NCBI GenBank assembly: GCA_903952145.1
Contig: CAJBES010000202.1
Location: 1-64,000, forward strand
From: an uncultured Opitutaceae bacterium
Lineage (GTDB): Bacteria; Verrucomicrobiota; Verrucomicrobiia; Opitutales; Opitutaceae
Direction: 5' to 3'
DNA: 64,000 nt
A model generated the notes under the pieces. It saw only the letters and a program-made list of their open reading frames with translations. It had not been told where the DNA came from and searched no databases. The translations under genes and the position numbers were made by a program. Position 1 is the stretch's first letter; each line of letters starts with the position of its first letter. Positions 1 to 9,142 of this stretch are shown one piece after another.

Positions 1-43
1 AAGATCCGCCGATGGCTGATCACATGCGTATTCCGTGGCCGGG

Positions 44-709
44 TTACGCCGCGGGAGAGGGAACAAGATATTTAGCTCGATAGACGACGGCCAGCAGTGC
101 ACCGTCGGGCAGCACATGCACATCCCCCCACCACACCACGGGAAAGACGCCTTCCACGGTGTAGCGCAGCAGTTCCGGATCATCCAGCCGGGCGCGCTCG
201 ATGATCCACTCCGATCCGCCGCGAGGGAACCGGGCCAAGGGCACGCCCTGCAGTTCGGGAGGCAGTTCATCATGACGAAAATAATCAAAGCGCTGCTGCC
301 CATAGGTCCCGATGTCGGTGCCAACCAGTCGTGGGAGCTTCAGCCCTTTTACGGGCTGCGCCCGCGGATTGACCCCCGCGTCTCCGGCGCGCAGACGCTC
401 GCCATTTGGCAGCAGCAGACCGGCGACCGGTTCCACCGAACGACCGAGGCTCCAAGTGCCGCCGCCATCGGCCGAGATCCCGCGATTGGGTTGCCTGGGC
501 GTGACACCATAACTGAGCGCACTGTCGGCCTGCACATGGAAAGTGACGGCGATGCGCCCATCGAGCAGGCGGTCGATCACTGGAAACTGATACTGGCCCC
601 AGCGGTCCACGCCGGTTTCCTCAAGGAAGGGTGCCTCGGCGACGAGGATGGGATCGGAAAGTGAGAGGTGCATCGGCCGAACATGCTGACGCATCAGGCG
701 GGACCGCAA
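44..709 (-). CDS. sialidase/BNR-repeat-like protein, probably truncated or frameshifted at its 3' end near the window edge
   Basis: ORF with an Asp-box-like motif (SADGGGTWS) and beta-propeller-like sequence; stops at TAA (44-46); likely start may be the internal Met near 673. Confidence 0.5.
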   Translation of the reverse strand: MRSRLMRQHVRPMHLSLSDPILVAEAPFLEETGVDRWGQYQFPVIDRLLDGRIAVTFHVQADSALSYGVTPRQPNRGISADGGGTWSLGRSVEPVAGLLLPNGERLRAGDAGVNPRAQPVKGLKLPRLVGTDIGTYGQQRFDYFRHDELPPELQGVPLARFPRGGSEWIIERARLDDPELLRYTVEGVFPVVWWGDVHVLPDGALLAVVYRAKYLVPSPAA

Positions 710-759
710 TCCTAACCCAAACGGAGCGGGGAAATATTGCCCGGCAGGATGAGCGCGGC

Positions 760-2991
760 TTACCCCGCGACCTGCGCCGCGAGGTCACGGCAGCCCTTGA
801 GGTCGAGCTTGCCGGTGCCGAGCACGGGAATGGCCTCGACCCGGTAGATGCGCTTGGGCACCCAGAGTGCCGGCAGCCCGGCGGCGAGCAGTTTCTCCCG
901 GAGCTGGTCGCTCGTGATGTCGCGGGTGGTCAGCAGGACGAGCGCCTCGCCCTTGACGATGTCGGGCACACCCATGACCACGACGCTGTAGCTCTCATGC
1001 TCTTCCCAGCCAAAAACCTCGGCAATCTTCTGCTCAATCGTGCCGTGGGGCACCATCTCGGCGCCGATCTTGGAGAAGCGCGAGACGCGGCCCTCGATGA
1101 AAAGGAAGCCCTCGTCGTCCAGGCGGCCAAGGTCGCCGGTGATGAACCAACCGTTGCGGAAGGCGGCCTGGGTCTTGTGCGGGTCGTCGAGGTAGCCGCT
1201 GAAGACGTTGGCGCCCTTGAACCACACGATGCCCTGATCCCCGGTGGGCACCTCTTCGCCGGACTCGGGATGCACGATGCGCACCGTCATGCCGGGCAGC
1301 AGGCGGCCCGTGGAACCGGTGCGCTTGCCCACCTGCGGCTCGGCCGTCGCGGTGGTGATCGGCGGATGCGGCTGGTTGATGTTGCTCGCCGGGGTCGTCT
1401 CGGTGAGCCCGTAACCCTGCAGGATCTCGATATTGAAGCGTTCGAGAAAATCCTTGTAGAGGTCGTCCGGCAGCTTCTCGGCCCCGGTCACGACGAGTTC
1501 CAGCGAGCGGAGCTCACTCGGCTGCGCCTTGCGGAGAATGGGCCGGATGAAGGTGGGCGCGCCCAGCAGCACGGTGGCCTTTTCATCGCGGATGGCCTCG
1601 ATGATGCGGCGCGTGTCGAGGGGGCTCGGCACGGTGACGACGCGGCAGCCGCGGATGAGCACATACCAGAGCGTGACGGTGAAGCCCATGCTGTGGAAGA
1701 GCGGCAGGCAGCCCAGCATGGAAGCGGTATCGGGCAGGATGGAGAGCGAGGAAATCTGCGCGCAGTTGGCGAGGATGTTGCGGTGCGAGAGCGCCACGCC
1801 CTTGGGTTCACCGGAGCTGCCACTCGTGAAGAGCAGGCCCGCCTCGGCGCGGTCGCCGACCTTGGGCAGGCCGAGCAGGCTGGCATACCATTGGTTCGGC
1901 AGCACCCACGCCGCCAGCAGCCAGGGCAAAATCGCCTTTTTGCCGCCCATCTCGGCGAGCACGGCGCGCAGGTCGAGGGTGCGCTCGGGCCAGGGGAAAT
2001 TGGGCACCTTTTGGCGGACGGCGTCGGCGGAAAGGACGGTCACCACCCCGGCGAGCTTCATGCTGGCCTCGAGCGCGGTGCGACCGGCGGTGAAATTGAG
2101 GTTCACGGGAATCTTGCCCGCACAGAGCACCGCGAGATTGGCGATGAAGGCGCCCATGCCCGCCGGCAGCACGATGCCGACGCGCTTTTCTGGGATGGTG
2201 CGGCGGAGGTGGCGCGAGAGCGCCGCCGCGGCGGCCACCAGCTGGCCGGCCCTGACCTCTCGGCGCTCCGCGGTGCGGTCAACAATGGCCAGTCTTCCCG
2301 GATGCCGCACGAGGGCGCGCACACACTCGCGGCCGAGATGCCGGCGCAGCACGGGACGCTCGTCAAAGGCTTCGGCCCCGAGGTCCAGCAGGACCTTGCG
2401 CGCATAGGCGGAATTGACCTGGTCCGGTGGCAGGGGTGCGCCGAACTGCACAAACACATGGGTCGGCATGAGCCGGGGGGATTTCCACAGGTAGGAGTTG
2501 CCCGCAAAGGAAAACACGGAGCCCCAGATGCCGTCGATGGCCGCGGGGATGACCGGCACCCCGGCCTTCCGCGCAATCACCTCAAACCCGCGCCGAATCG
2601 TCATGAGCTGGCCGATGCGAGAGATCTGTCCCTCGGGAAACACCACCACCACCTCGCCTGCCGCCACCGCCTTGATCGCGAGGCGAATCGCCTCGGTCGG
2701 CTTGTCCGCCGAGATGGCCAGCGCGCCACTCAGCCGGAAAACAAAGTCAAAAAACGCATTGGCCCGCAGGCTGTTGTGTCCGATGAAACGGATGGGGCGC
2801 GGGCAGGCCAGCTGGAGCAAGACCGGGTCCACATAGGAGAGATGGTTGGCAATGATGAGCACCCCGCCCTGGGCGGGGATATGCTCGCTGCCGCGCGTGC
2901 GCACCCGGTAAAGCGTCCGGGCGAGAGCTGTGGCGATGACTTCCCAAAACACGGGCAGGTAGGAACGCCGGGGGGTAAATGGAGGGAGCAT
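760..2991 (-). CDS. aas: bifunctional acyltransferase / acyl-[ACP] (AMP-forming) synthetase, Aas-like
   Basis: N-terminal PlsC-type acyltransferase (NHLSYVDP, FPEGQIS) fused to an AMP-binding domain (LLFTSGSSGEPKGVALSHRN, GYGLTETTP, TGDLGRLD). Confidence 0.85.
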   Translation of the reverse strand: MLPPFTPRRSYLPVFWEVIATALARTLYRVRTRGSEHIPAQGGVLIIANHLSYVDPVLLQLACPRPIRFIGHNSLRANAFFDFVFRLSGALAISADKPTEAIRLAIKAVAAGEVVVVFPEGQISRIGQLMTIRRGFEVIARKAGVPVIPAAIDGIWGSVFSFAGNSYLWKSPRLMPTHVFVQFGAPLPPDQVNSAYARKVLLDLGAEAFDERPVLRRHLGRECVRALVRHPGRLAIVDRTAERREVRAGQLVAAAAALSRHLRRTIPEKRVGIVLPAGMGAFIANLAVLCAGKIPVNLNFTAGRTALEASMKLAGVVTVLSADAVRQKVPNFPWPERTLDLRAVLAEMGGKKAILPWLLAAWVLPNQWYASLLGLPKVGDRAEAGLLFTSGSSGEPKGVALSHRNILANCAQISSLSILPDTASMLGCLPLFHSMGFTVTLWYVLIRGCRVVTVPSPLDTRRIIEAIRDEKATVLLGAPTFIRPILRKAQPSELRSLELVVTGAEKLPDDLYKDFLERFNIEILQGYGLTETTPASNINQPHPPITTATAEPQVGKRTGSTGRLLPGMTVRIVHPESGEEVPTGDQGIVWFKGANVFSGYLDDPHKTQAAFRNGWFITGDLGRLDDEGFLFIEGRVSRFSKIGAEMVPHGTIEQKIAEVFGWEEHESYSVVVMGVPDIVKGEALVLLTTRDITSDQLREKLLAAGLPALWVPKRIYRVEAIPVLGTGKLDLKGCRDLAAQVAG

Positions 2992-3002
2992 GGGTTGGCG
3001 GG

Positions 3003-3032
3003 AAAAAAGCAGGGCAAGCGCCGGCCGCTTGC
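3003..3032 (-). terminator. putative Rho-independent terminator of the DUF2339 gene
   Basis: Perfect 7-bp inverted repeat GCAAGCG-CCGGC-CGCTTGC (3014-3032); on the minus strand followed 5 nt later by TTTTTT. Confidence 0.5.
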
Positions 3033-3045
3033 AAGATTTTCAATC

Positions 3046-5841
3046 TTATTTCGGCGGGGCCGGGTCGGGTGCCGCTTCATCGGCGATCAGATGCCGGAAA
3101 CGATGATAGGAAAAACCCACCCAAAGCAGCACCAACCCGAGCACGACAAACGCCACGATGCGGTATAGGGTGGAATCGATGTCCACCAGGAAGACGCGCG
3201 GCACGCACGCCGCGAGTCCGAGCAGCCCGAGGAGACGATAGACACGCTCGCGGGCAAACAGGCCGAGTGCAAACACGACGATGGCCGCGCTGCCCCACAG
3301 CACCGTGGCATAGGGCGCGAGCAGGCCGCGTTGCGCTGCAAAAAACCAGAACAGCACCGCAAGTGCGCCCACACCGTGGCCCCAAAGCGCAAACCGCCGC
3401 CAGCCCGTCGCCGCCGCCATGGCACCGCGCCGCGCCAGGATGGGCAAGGCCAGGGCCACCATCGCGAGCACAACCACCGCGGCCAACACCGGCCAGGTTG
3501 CCGTCAGCAACCAGGCGGATTGATGCCGGAGCCCGGCAGCCAGCCACCACGCCCCGGCCGACAGCAGGACGGACGACGAGGGCAGCGCCGACCAGACCCC
3601 CAACCGCCACGCGAGCACAAACACCGCCAGCGCCTCCCCCGTCGTTGCGGCCAGCAGGGCCGGGCCGGTGAAATTCGAGCGCAAGGCCAGGAGGGTGATC
3701 CACGTCGCGAGGATTGCCTGCACCACGGCAATAATCCGGCGGTGGTTCAGGCCGGCGACCAGTTCCCGCCGGCGCACCGAGAGTTGTAATATCACCGGCA
3801 ATGCCCAGGCCCCGGCGGCGGCAGCGAAGAGCCAGACATCGTCCGTCATGACCCGCAGCGGTCGATGCAACCACCAGCCGGAGACAAGGCCAAGGGTGCC
3901 GGCGCCAATCAATGGCCAGGCGCGGGCCCATGGGCTCAGCACCAGCAGGACGAGCGCCGCCCCGGCCGAAGCCGCCAGCGCCTCACCCCGGGCCAAACCC
4001 TTGAAAAACACGGTCTGCAGCACCAGCACCGCGACCAACGCCAGCCCCACCCGCAACTGCCGCCAGACTTGGGCCGCATCCACCGCCGGTCCCATCCGCG
4101 CCAACGCCACGCCGATCAACGCCACCCCGAGCAACAGCACGCTTTCATTGGCCCACAGCCACCACTCAGGGTGAAGGTGAACCTTGAACACCAGCATCTC
4201 CAGATGTGCGCCGGCCAACATCAAACCGGCGGCGACGGCCGGGCCGCGCCAGCCACCGCTTGGCCGACCGGCCACTGCCAGCAGGCCTGCCATGCCCATG
4301 AGCGCGGCGGGAGCCCAACCCGCGGGTGCAATCGCATCGCCGGCATAGCCCGCGACCAGGCCCAAAAGCGCACCGCCGAGCAGGCTGAAAATCCGCGGGG
4401 CGCCGAGCCACCGCTGGTCATAGCCGAGCAGGACGGCTGAAAGCGTCAGGTAAACCAGCGTGCCAAACGCCGGCAGCGGCGCACCGGTGGAGAGGTCCCG
4501 GGCCAGCAGCAGCAGGGACAGACCCCAGACCACCACCATCATGCCGCGCAATCCGCGAATGGCCGTGATCCGAGCCGCCGTGAGCAGCACGAAGGCCTGC
4601 ACCAGCAGCACCAGCCAGCGCAGGTGGCCGTCGCATTCCGTGATGATGCCGAGCGCGAGCAGACCCGCGGCCTTGCACGCCGCGACCGGCACCAGCGACC
4701 CCGGCTGTGCGAGCCGCCACCAGCCCAGCGTGACGGCAACCATGATGCCGCCGCTCCAGAACCAGAACGCCGCCAACTCATCGGGCAGCACGCGTGCGGT
4801 CACCAGAAAGCCCGCGGCGACCGCCGCACTGGAGTTGAGATTCTGCACGATCCGGTCGTCCCGCGTCAGCGGCGGGCCGCCCCGCCACGCCCCGGGTCCG
4901 TCCCGCAGCAGAAAGAGGCCGAACGCCGCCAGCAGGGGCAGCCATAGCTCAAGGGGTGACGGCGCGGGGGCCACGCCACTCCAGACGGCAAAGCCGATCA
5001 CCCCATACACGACATAGGTCAGCGGGAGCGCCACGAGCGAGGGGCTGCGCCAACCCGAAGTGAACTTCAGTCCCACGGCGGCGGCACCGAGCGCGAGGGC
5101 GGACCAGAGTGAAAACATTTCCAAACCGGAATAGCCGGCAAAAAAGGCCGTCACGTAGCCGAGCCCCACGGCCATGGTTGCAGTGGTCTCGGACCGGCGC
5201 CAGGCGGCGAACCCCAGAATAAAACCGGCAACCGACAGCTGTGCGACGGCAGCGGCCAGCGGCTCAGTCAGCACCTTGGTCGCCGGCACGGCATAGGCGG
5301 CGAACGCGGAAAAATACAGCAACGCAAGTCCCGCGCCGGCCACCACCGGACCGAAGCGCGGCACCCGGCGTTCCAGCCACAGGCCGGCGCAAAGCACGGC
5401 CAACGCGACGCCGATGAGCTCCGCGAGCTTCACCACCGGCGGAGTATTGCGGGAAACATAGAGGCCAAAAAAGACGACGCCAATCACCGCGAGCAGGGCG
5501 CCCACCCGGGTAGCCCACCAGGCGCCCAGCCGCGCCTCGGTATTGGCATCGCCCCGCGGTGGCCATAGCCCGAAACCCTCAAGCCAGACGCGCAAACCAC
5601 CCGGTGCGTGCGGCGGTGGCACTACTGCGGGTGGTGCCGGCGGGATGAACAAAACCGGTGGCAGCAGCGGCGGTTCTGCGGCGGGACCCGGTGGTGTCGC
5701 CACGGCGGGCGCAGCCGGCGGCGGCAATGCGTTCGCCGGGACGGCCGCAAGCCGGGCGAGCTGGCGTTTGGTCTCGGCCAGCTCCTCCTCGATGCGACCA
5801 AGTTTGCGCTGCAACTGCTCCAAATCGTAGTCGTGGGGCAT
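3046..5841 (-). CDS. DUF2339 domain-containing multi-pass membrane protein
   Basis: 931 aa; N-terminal coiled-coil/Pro-rich segment followed by many TM helices; motif region WLEGFGLWPPRGDANTEARLGAWWATRVGALLAVIGVVFF typical of DUF2339. Confidence 0.8.
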   Translation of the reverse strand: MPHDYDLEQLQRKLGRIEEELAETKRQLARLAAVPANALPPPAAPAVATPPGPAAEPPLLPPVLFIPPAPPAVVPPPHAPGGLRVWLEGFGLWPPRGDANTEARLGAWWATRVGALLAVIGVVFFGLYVSRNTPPVVKLAELIGVALAVLCAGLWLERRVPRFGPVVAGAGLALLYFSAFAAYAVPATKVLTEPLAAAVAQLSVAGFILGFAAWRRSETTATMAVGLGYVTAFFAGYSGLEMFSLWSALALGAAAVGLKFTSGWRSPSLVALPLTYVVYGVIGFAVWSGVAPAPSPLELWLPLLAAFGLFLLRDGPGAWRGGPPLTRDDRIVQNLNSSAAVAAGFLVTARVLPDELAAFWFWSGGIMVAVTLGWWRLAQPGSLVPVAACKAAGLLALGIITECDGHLRWLVLLVQAFVLLTAARITAIRGLRGMMVVVWGLSLLLLARDLSTGAPLPAFGTLVYLTLSAVLLGYDQRWLGAPRIFSLLGGALLGLVAGYAGDAIAPAGWAPAALMGMAGLLAVAGRPSGGWRGPAVAAGLMLAGAHLEMLVFKVHLHPEWWLWANESVLLLGVALIGVALARMGPAVDAAQVWRQLRVGLALVAVLVLQTVFFKGLARGEALAASAGAALVLLVLSPWARAWPLIGAGTLGLVSGWWLHRPLRVMTDDVWLFAAAAGAWALPVILQLSVRRRELVAGLNHRRIIAVVQAILATWITLLALRSNFTGPALLAATTGEALAVFVLAWRLGVWSALPSSSVLLSAGAWWLAAGLRHQSAWLLTATWPVLAAVVVLAMVALALPILARRGAMAAATGWRRFALWGHGVGALAVLFWFFAAQRGLLAPYATVLWGSAAIVVFALGLFARERVYRLLGLLGLAACVPRVFLVDIDSTLYRIVAFVVLGLVLLWVGFSYHRFRHLIADEAAPDPAPPK

Positions 5842-5870
5842 GGGGTGACGGTGGATTGGACTGCTGGGGC

Positions 5871-6524
5871 TTAGTTTTCGTTCGAAGATGACCGGTGCCA
5901 GTCGCGCAAATCACGGACGAGGGCGCCAAAGCCACCGGGAAAATCCCCTTCCAGCCGGCGGATGTCGTGGCGGTGGCGGCGCACCTCGCGGAGGGCGCAT
6001 TCAATCTCATGGGGCAGCGTGGGCCGGTCGGTGCCGTAAACCCGCCATTTCAGCTCGGCGCGCGTATAGGGCGGACGACCTGTTTCCTGTCCCTGCAGCC
6101 AGGCCGCCTCCGTCACGCGTTCATCCCGGCCGCAGAGATACCAGGCCTCCACGGCGGGCACGGCCACCCCCACGCAGCGCAGGACGCGTTTGCGGCCGCG
6201 CGCCGGCGGCAATTTTTTCACGGTCTGGCGGTAAACCGCGCGCAACTGGCACAGCCGGCACTGCGGATGGAAATAATTCTCCGCCTCGTGGTCCGTCGTG
6301 TGCACCACGCTGTCGTCGGAATCCACGACCACCACGAGGCCGTCGGTGTTGGTGTTGAAATGGAGGTGGCGCAGCACGGGCGGCAAAACCTGCGCCACAT
6401 TGGGCCAGCCGCGGGCGCGCAACGCCGGCTGCACCTGGGCAATCGGTCCGCCCAGCACGGCCTCGACGAGCACCTTCACGGCGATTTCATCCGCGGGCGA
6501 TTCGCTGAGCAACGCGACCCTCAT
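5871..6524 (-). CDS. TOPRIM-like (DUF4276-like) protein, partner of the upstream AAA ATPase
   Basis: MRVALLSESPADE... with a conserved-looking Glu (E8) and D68-S-D70 (VVVVDSDDS) after a hydrophobic strand; VPAVEAWYL motif; start ATG overlaps the stop of the ATPase gene (ATGA). Also contains CRLC. Confidence 0.55.
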   Translation of the reverse strand: MRVALLSESPADEIAVKVLVEAVLGGPIAQVQPALRARGWPNVAQVLPPVLRHLHFNTNTDGLVVVVDSDDSVVHTTDHEAENYFHPQCRLCQLRAVYRQTVKKLPPARGRKRVLRCVGVAVPAVEAWYLCGRDERVTEAAWLQGQETGRPPYTRAELKWRVYGTDRPTLPHEIECALREVRRHRHDIRRLEGDFPGGFGALVRDLRDWHRSSSNEN

Positions 6525-7540
6525 GGCTCGTCCGGCACGCCGCCCAAAATGCCGCTGAACCACATGTCGCCCAACGCGCCCTCCGCCAGCAATTCCTTCA
6601 GGTCCTTCCGGTCGGACAGCCGCTCGAAATACGCCGCGTTGCCCTGCTTCTGCGCGATCACCACCTCCTCCGGATGTTCCCTGAACAGGTCGAGCAGGTA
6701 GGGCGAATGCGTCGTTGCCACCACCTGCACGGGGGCCCGGGCCTCGCCAAGCTCGGCGGGATAACTGAGCCGGTAGAGCATGTCGCGCACCTCGCGCAAA
6801 ATGCGCGGATGAATCCCGCGGTCGATCTCCTCGATGCACACCACCGTGGGCGGCGCCGGCTGCAAGGTCAGGGTGAGCAGGGCCAGCAGGTAAAGCGTGC
6901 CCTGCGAGAGATTTTCAGCCGTCACCGGCTGGGGCTGATCCTTGAGCCGCAGCGCCAGCTCGACGCGGCCGTCGGCCTGGTCAACCAGCACGATGGCGGA
7001 AAATTCGGGCGCGATGCGGGACAGCTCCGCCTGCAGGCGGCTGAAGGTCCCGGGGTGACGCGCCTGCAGCCCGGCCAGGACGGCGGCCAGGTTGCCCCCG
7101 TTGCCAGCGAGTTCCGCGGTGTCATCACGCGGCACCGGTAGTGGAATCGCCGCGTGGTCGAAACGAAAGGCGCGAATCCCGTCGATGCGCGCCTTCAGTT
7201 CCGACCAGCCGGGCGGGACGGGCGGGTCGAGCGCCAGCAGGTCGCAGACCGATTCGGAGATGCAGACCAGCCGGGCGGTGACCCCCTCGTTGGGCTTGGC
7301 GAAATGAAATGCCATCTCCGGCCCACCGGCCCGCCGGGCCTGCTTTTCGGGGTGATCGACCAGGGGCAGCCGGGCGAGCGTGCGCAAACGCAACAGCGCT
7401 TCCATGAGACTCGTCTTGCCGCTGCCGTTGGGGCCGATGACGAGATTGAACGGGAGCAGGGCGACGTGCGCGTTGCGCAGCGCCTTGAAATTCCGGAAAG
7501 CAACGGAGGCGATCACCTGCACAGCATGGGGCTCCGGCAC
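6521..7540 (-). CDS. AAA family ATPase (AAA_21/SMC-RecF-like, ABC-type)
   Basis: Walker A GPNGSGKTS, ABC signature LSQGT, Walker B VVCIEEIDRGIHP, H-loop ATTHSPYLLD; 339 aa. Confidence 0.85.
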   Translation of the reverse strand: MPEPHAVQVIASVAFRNFKALRNAHVALLPFNLVIGPNGSGKTSLMEALLRLRTLARLPLVDHPEKQARRAGGPEMAFHFAKPNEGVTARLVCISESVCDLLALDPPVPPGWSELKARIDGIRAFRFDHAAIPLPVPRDDTAELAGNGGNLAAVLAGLQARHPGTFSRLQAELSRIAPEFSAIVLVDQADGRVELALRLKDQPQPVTAENLSQGTLYLLALLTLTLQPAPPTVVCIEEIDRGIHPRILREVRDMLYRLSYPAELGEARAPVQVVATTHSPYLLDLFREHPEEVVIAQKQGNAAYFERLSDRKDLKELLAEGALGDMWFSGILGGVPDEP

Positions 7541-7628
7541 CCTGACGACAAGCCATCCCGGCGGTCACCACCGCGACCGGCCTGATGCTTCGCCTTGACG
7601 TGTGGTGTCACCTCAGTTTCACGCCCCC

Positions 7629-7691
7629 GGGGACAAATTTCGCATCATCTCCGCCAGTCTGATGAACCGCAAAGAACGCACCGTTTATGCC
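7629..7691 (+). pseudogene. C-terminal remnant of BrnT-family toxin
   Basis: In-frame segment GDKFRIISASLMNRKERTVYA resembles the BrnT C-terminus (RIISARxxxxxERxxYE); the N-terminal part and the usual stop are missing. Confidence 0.55.
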
Positions 7692-7974
7692 ACGCGCCAA
7701 CGCCAAGATCCGTCCACCCGCCACCGTGGCCCGCATGCCCGCCACAGAGGGGGCCAATTTCGATTGGTCGGCCGCCCCGCCGGCCAGTTTTCCAAAGCTG
7801 CAGCCCAGTTCGGGAACCATCTCGCGGCGCATGCCCGTATGGATGCGGCACAAGCTGAAATCACGTGCCAACTCCCTCGCGACTGAAGGCGGGATATTGC
7901 GCCTCTATTCCCCAAGCCAGACCCCGTTCCTTTGCCCGGCAGCCACGCCGGTTGACTTTGGGTCACGGCCTTGA
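7687..7974 (+). pseudogene. degenerate CopG/BrnA-type antitoxin
   Basis: FDWSAAPPASFPKLQPSSGTISRRMPVWMRHKLKSRAN (7759-7872) resembles ribbon-helix-helix antitoxins (FPNLKPSTKTISLRLPEx...LKxxAN); the expected VPYQSL tail is absent. Confidence 0.6.
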
Positions 7975-7978
7975 AAAA

Positions 7979-8980
7979 ATGGCCGGGATGGAATCCTCCG
8001 ATTCGGCCCGCTGCAGCCGGCGCAATTTCCTCAAAACGGCCGCCCTGTCCACCGCCGCCCTGGCGGTTGATGCCGCGTTCGCAAAACCCGGTGCAAGTAT
8101 GATGCCTTCCAATCCCCCCGTCCTGCCGCGCCGGCCGTATGGCCGCACCGGCATCCAGCTTTCGATCATCGGCATGGGCGGGATTGTCGTGCAAAACGCC
8201 GCGCCGGCGCACGCCAACCGTCTGGTGGCCGAATTCGTGGAGCGGGGCGTGAACTATTTCGATGTGGCGCCTTCGTATGGCGACGCGGAGCAGAAGCTGG
8301 GCCCGGCACTGGAACCGCACCGCCAGAAAGTCTTTCTTGCGTGCAAGACCACCCAGCGCCACCGCGCCGGCGCCAGCGCGGAGCTGCAGCATTCACTCGC
8401 CACGCTGCGCACCGACTACTTCGACCTTTACCAACTCCATGCGGTGACCGATGTCGCCAAGGATATTGACGCGGTCTTTGCCCGGGGCGGGGCGATGGAG
8501 GCCTGCATCGAGGCAAAGAAATCAGGGCAGGTGCGTCACCTCGGGTTCTCGGCGCATTCGGTGGCGGCGGCCTTGGCGGCCATGGATCGCTACGAGTTCG
8601 ATTCGATCCTGTTCCCGGTGAATTTTGCCACCTATCACACCGGCAATTTTGGGCCACAGATCATGGAGCGGGCCCAGGCCAAAGGTCTGGCGCGGCTGGC
8701 CCTGAAGGCCCTGGCGCGGCAGAAATGGCCCCCGGGCAACACCGAGCGGCAGAAATATCCAAAGTGCTGGTATCAACCGCTGACCGATGCGCATGAGGCG
8801 GAATTGGCCCTGCGCTTTACCTTGAGTCAGCCGGTCACCGCGGCGCTGCCGCCCGGCGACGAGTCCTTGTTCCGCCTCGCGCTCGGTCTGGCGGAGAAAT
8901 TCAGGCCCCTGTCCGAGCCGGAGGCAAAGGAACTGCAAAGCCTGGCCGCCGGCCTCGACCCGGTCTTTCGCGCCACCTGA
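7979..8980 (+). CDS. aldo/keto reductase with Tat-type signal
   Basis: RRNFLKTAALSTAALAVDAAFA signal; PYGRTGIQLSIIGMGGI, FDVAPSYGDAEQKLGPAL, LYQLHAV motifs of the AKR family. Confidence 0.8.
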   Translation: MAGMESSDSARCSRRNFLKTAALSTAALAVDAAFAKPGASMMPSNPPVLPRRPYGRTGIQLSIIGMGGIVVQNAAPAHANRLVAEFVERGVNYFDVAPSYGDAEQKLGPALEPHRQKVFLACKTTQRHRAGASAELQHSLATLRTDYFDLYQLHAVTDVAKDIDAVFARGGAMEACIEAKKSGQVRHLGFSAHSVAAALAAMDRYEFDSILFPVNFATYHTGNFGPQIMERAQAKGLARLALKALARQKWPPGNTERQKYPKCWYQPLTDAHEAELALRFTLSQPVTAALPPGDESLFRLALGLAEKFRPLSEPEAKELQSLAAGLDPVFRAT

Positions 8981-9142
8981 CCAAGGGACCGATGGGCGGC
9001 ATGGATGATCCCCGGACGGTCTGGGTGTGGGCGTACCGCGCCGGTGATTTCCATGACCGCGCGATTGCAGTCAATGCAGGGGGAGCAAGTGCCAGCCGGA
9101 TTTCGTGTCGAGGCAGATCGCCTGCCCCAACAGGAGAACCCA

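Noticed and set aside
631-3168. 845-aa plus-strand ORF
   Set aside because: Antisense shadow of the aas gene in high-GC DNA; composition is His/Gly/Arg/Glu-rich without a recognisable domain, while the minus strand has clear acyltransferase and AMP-binding motifs.
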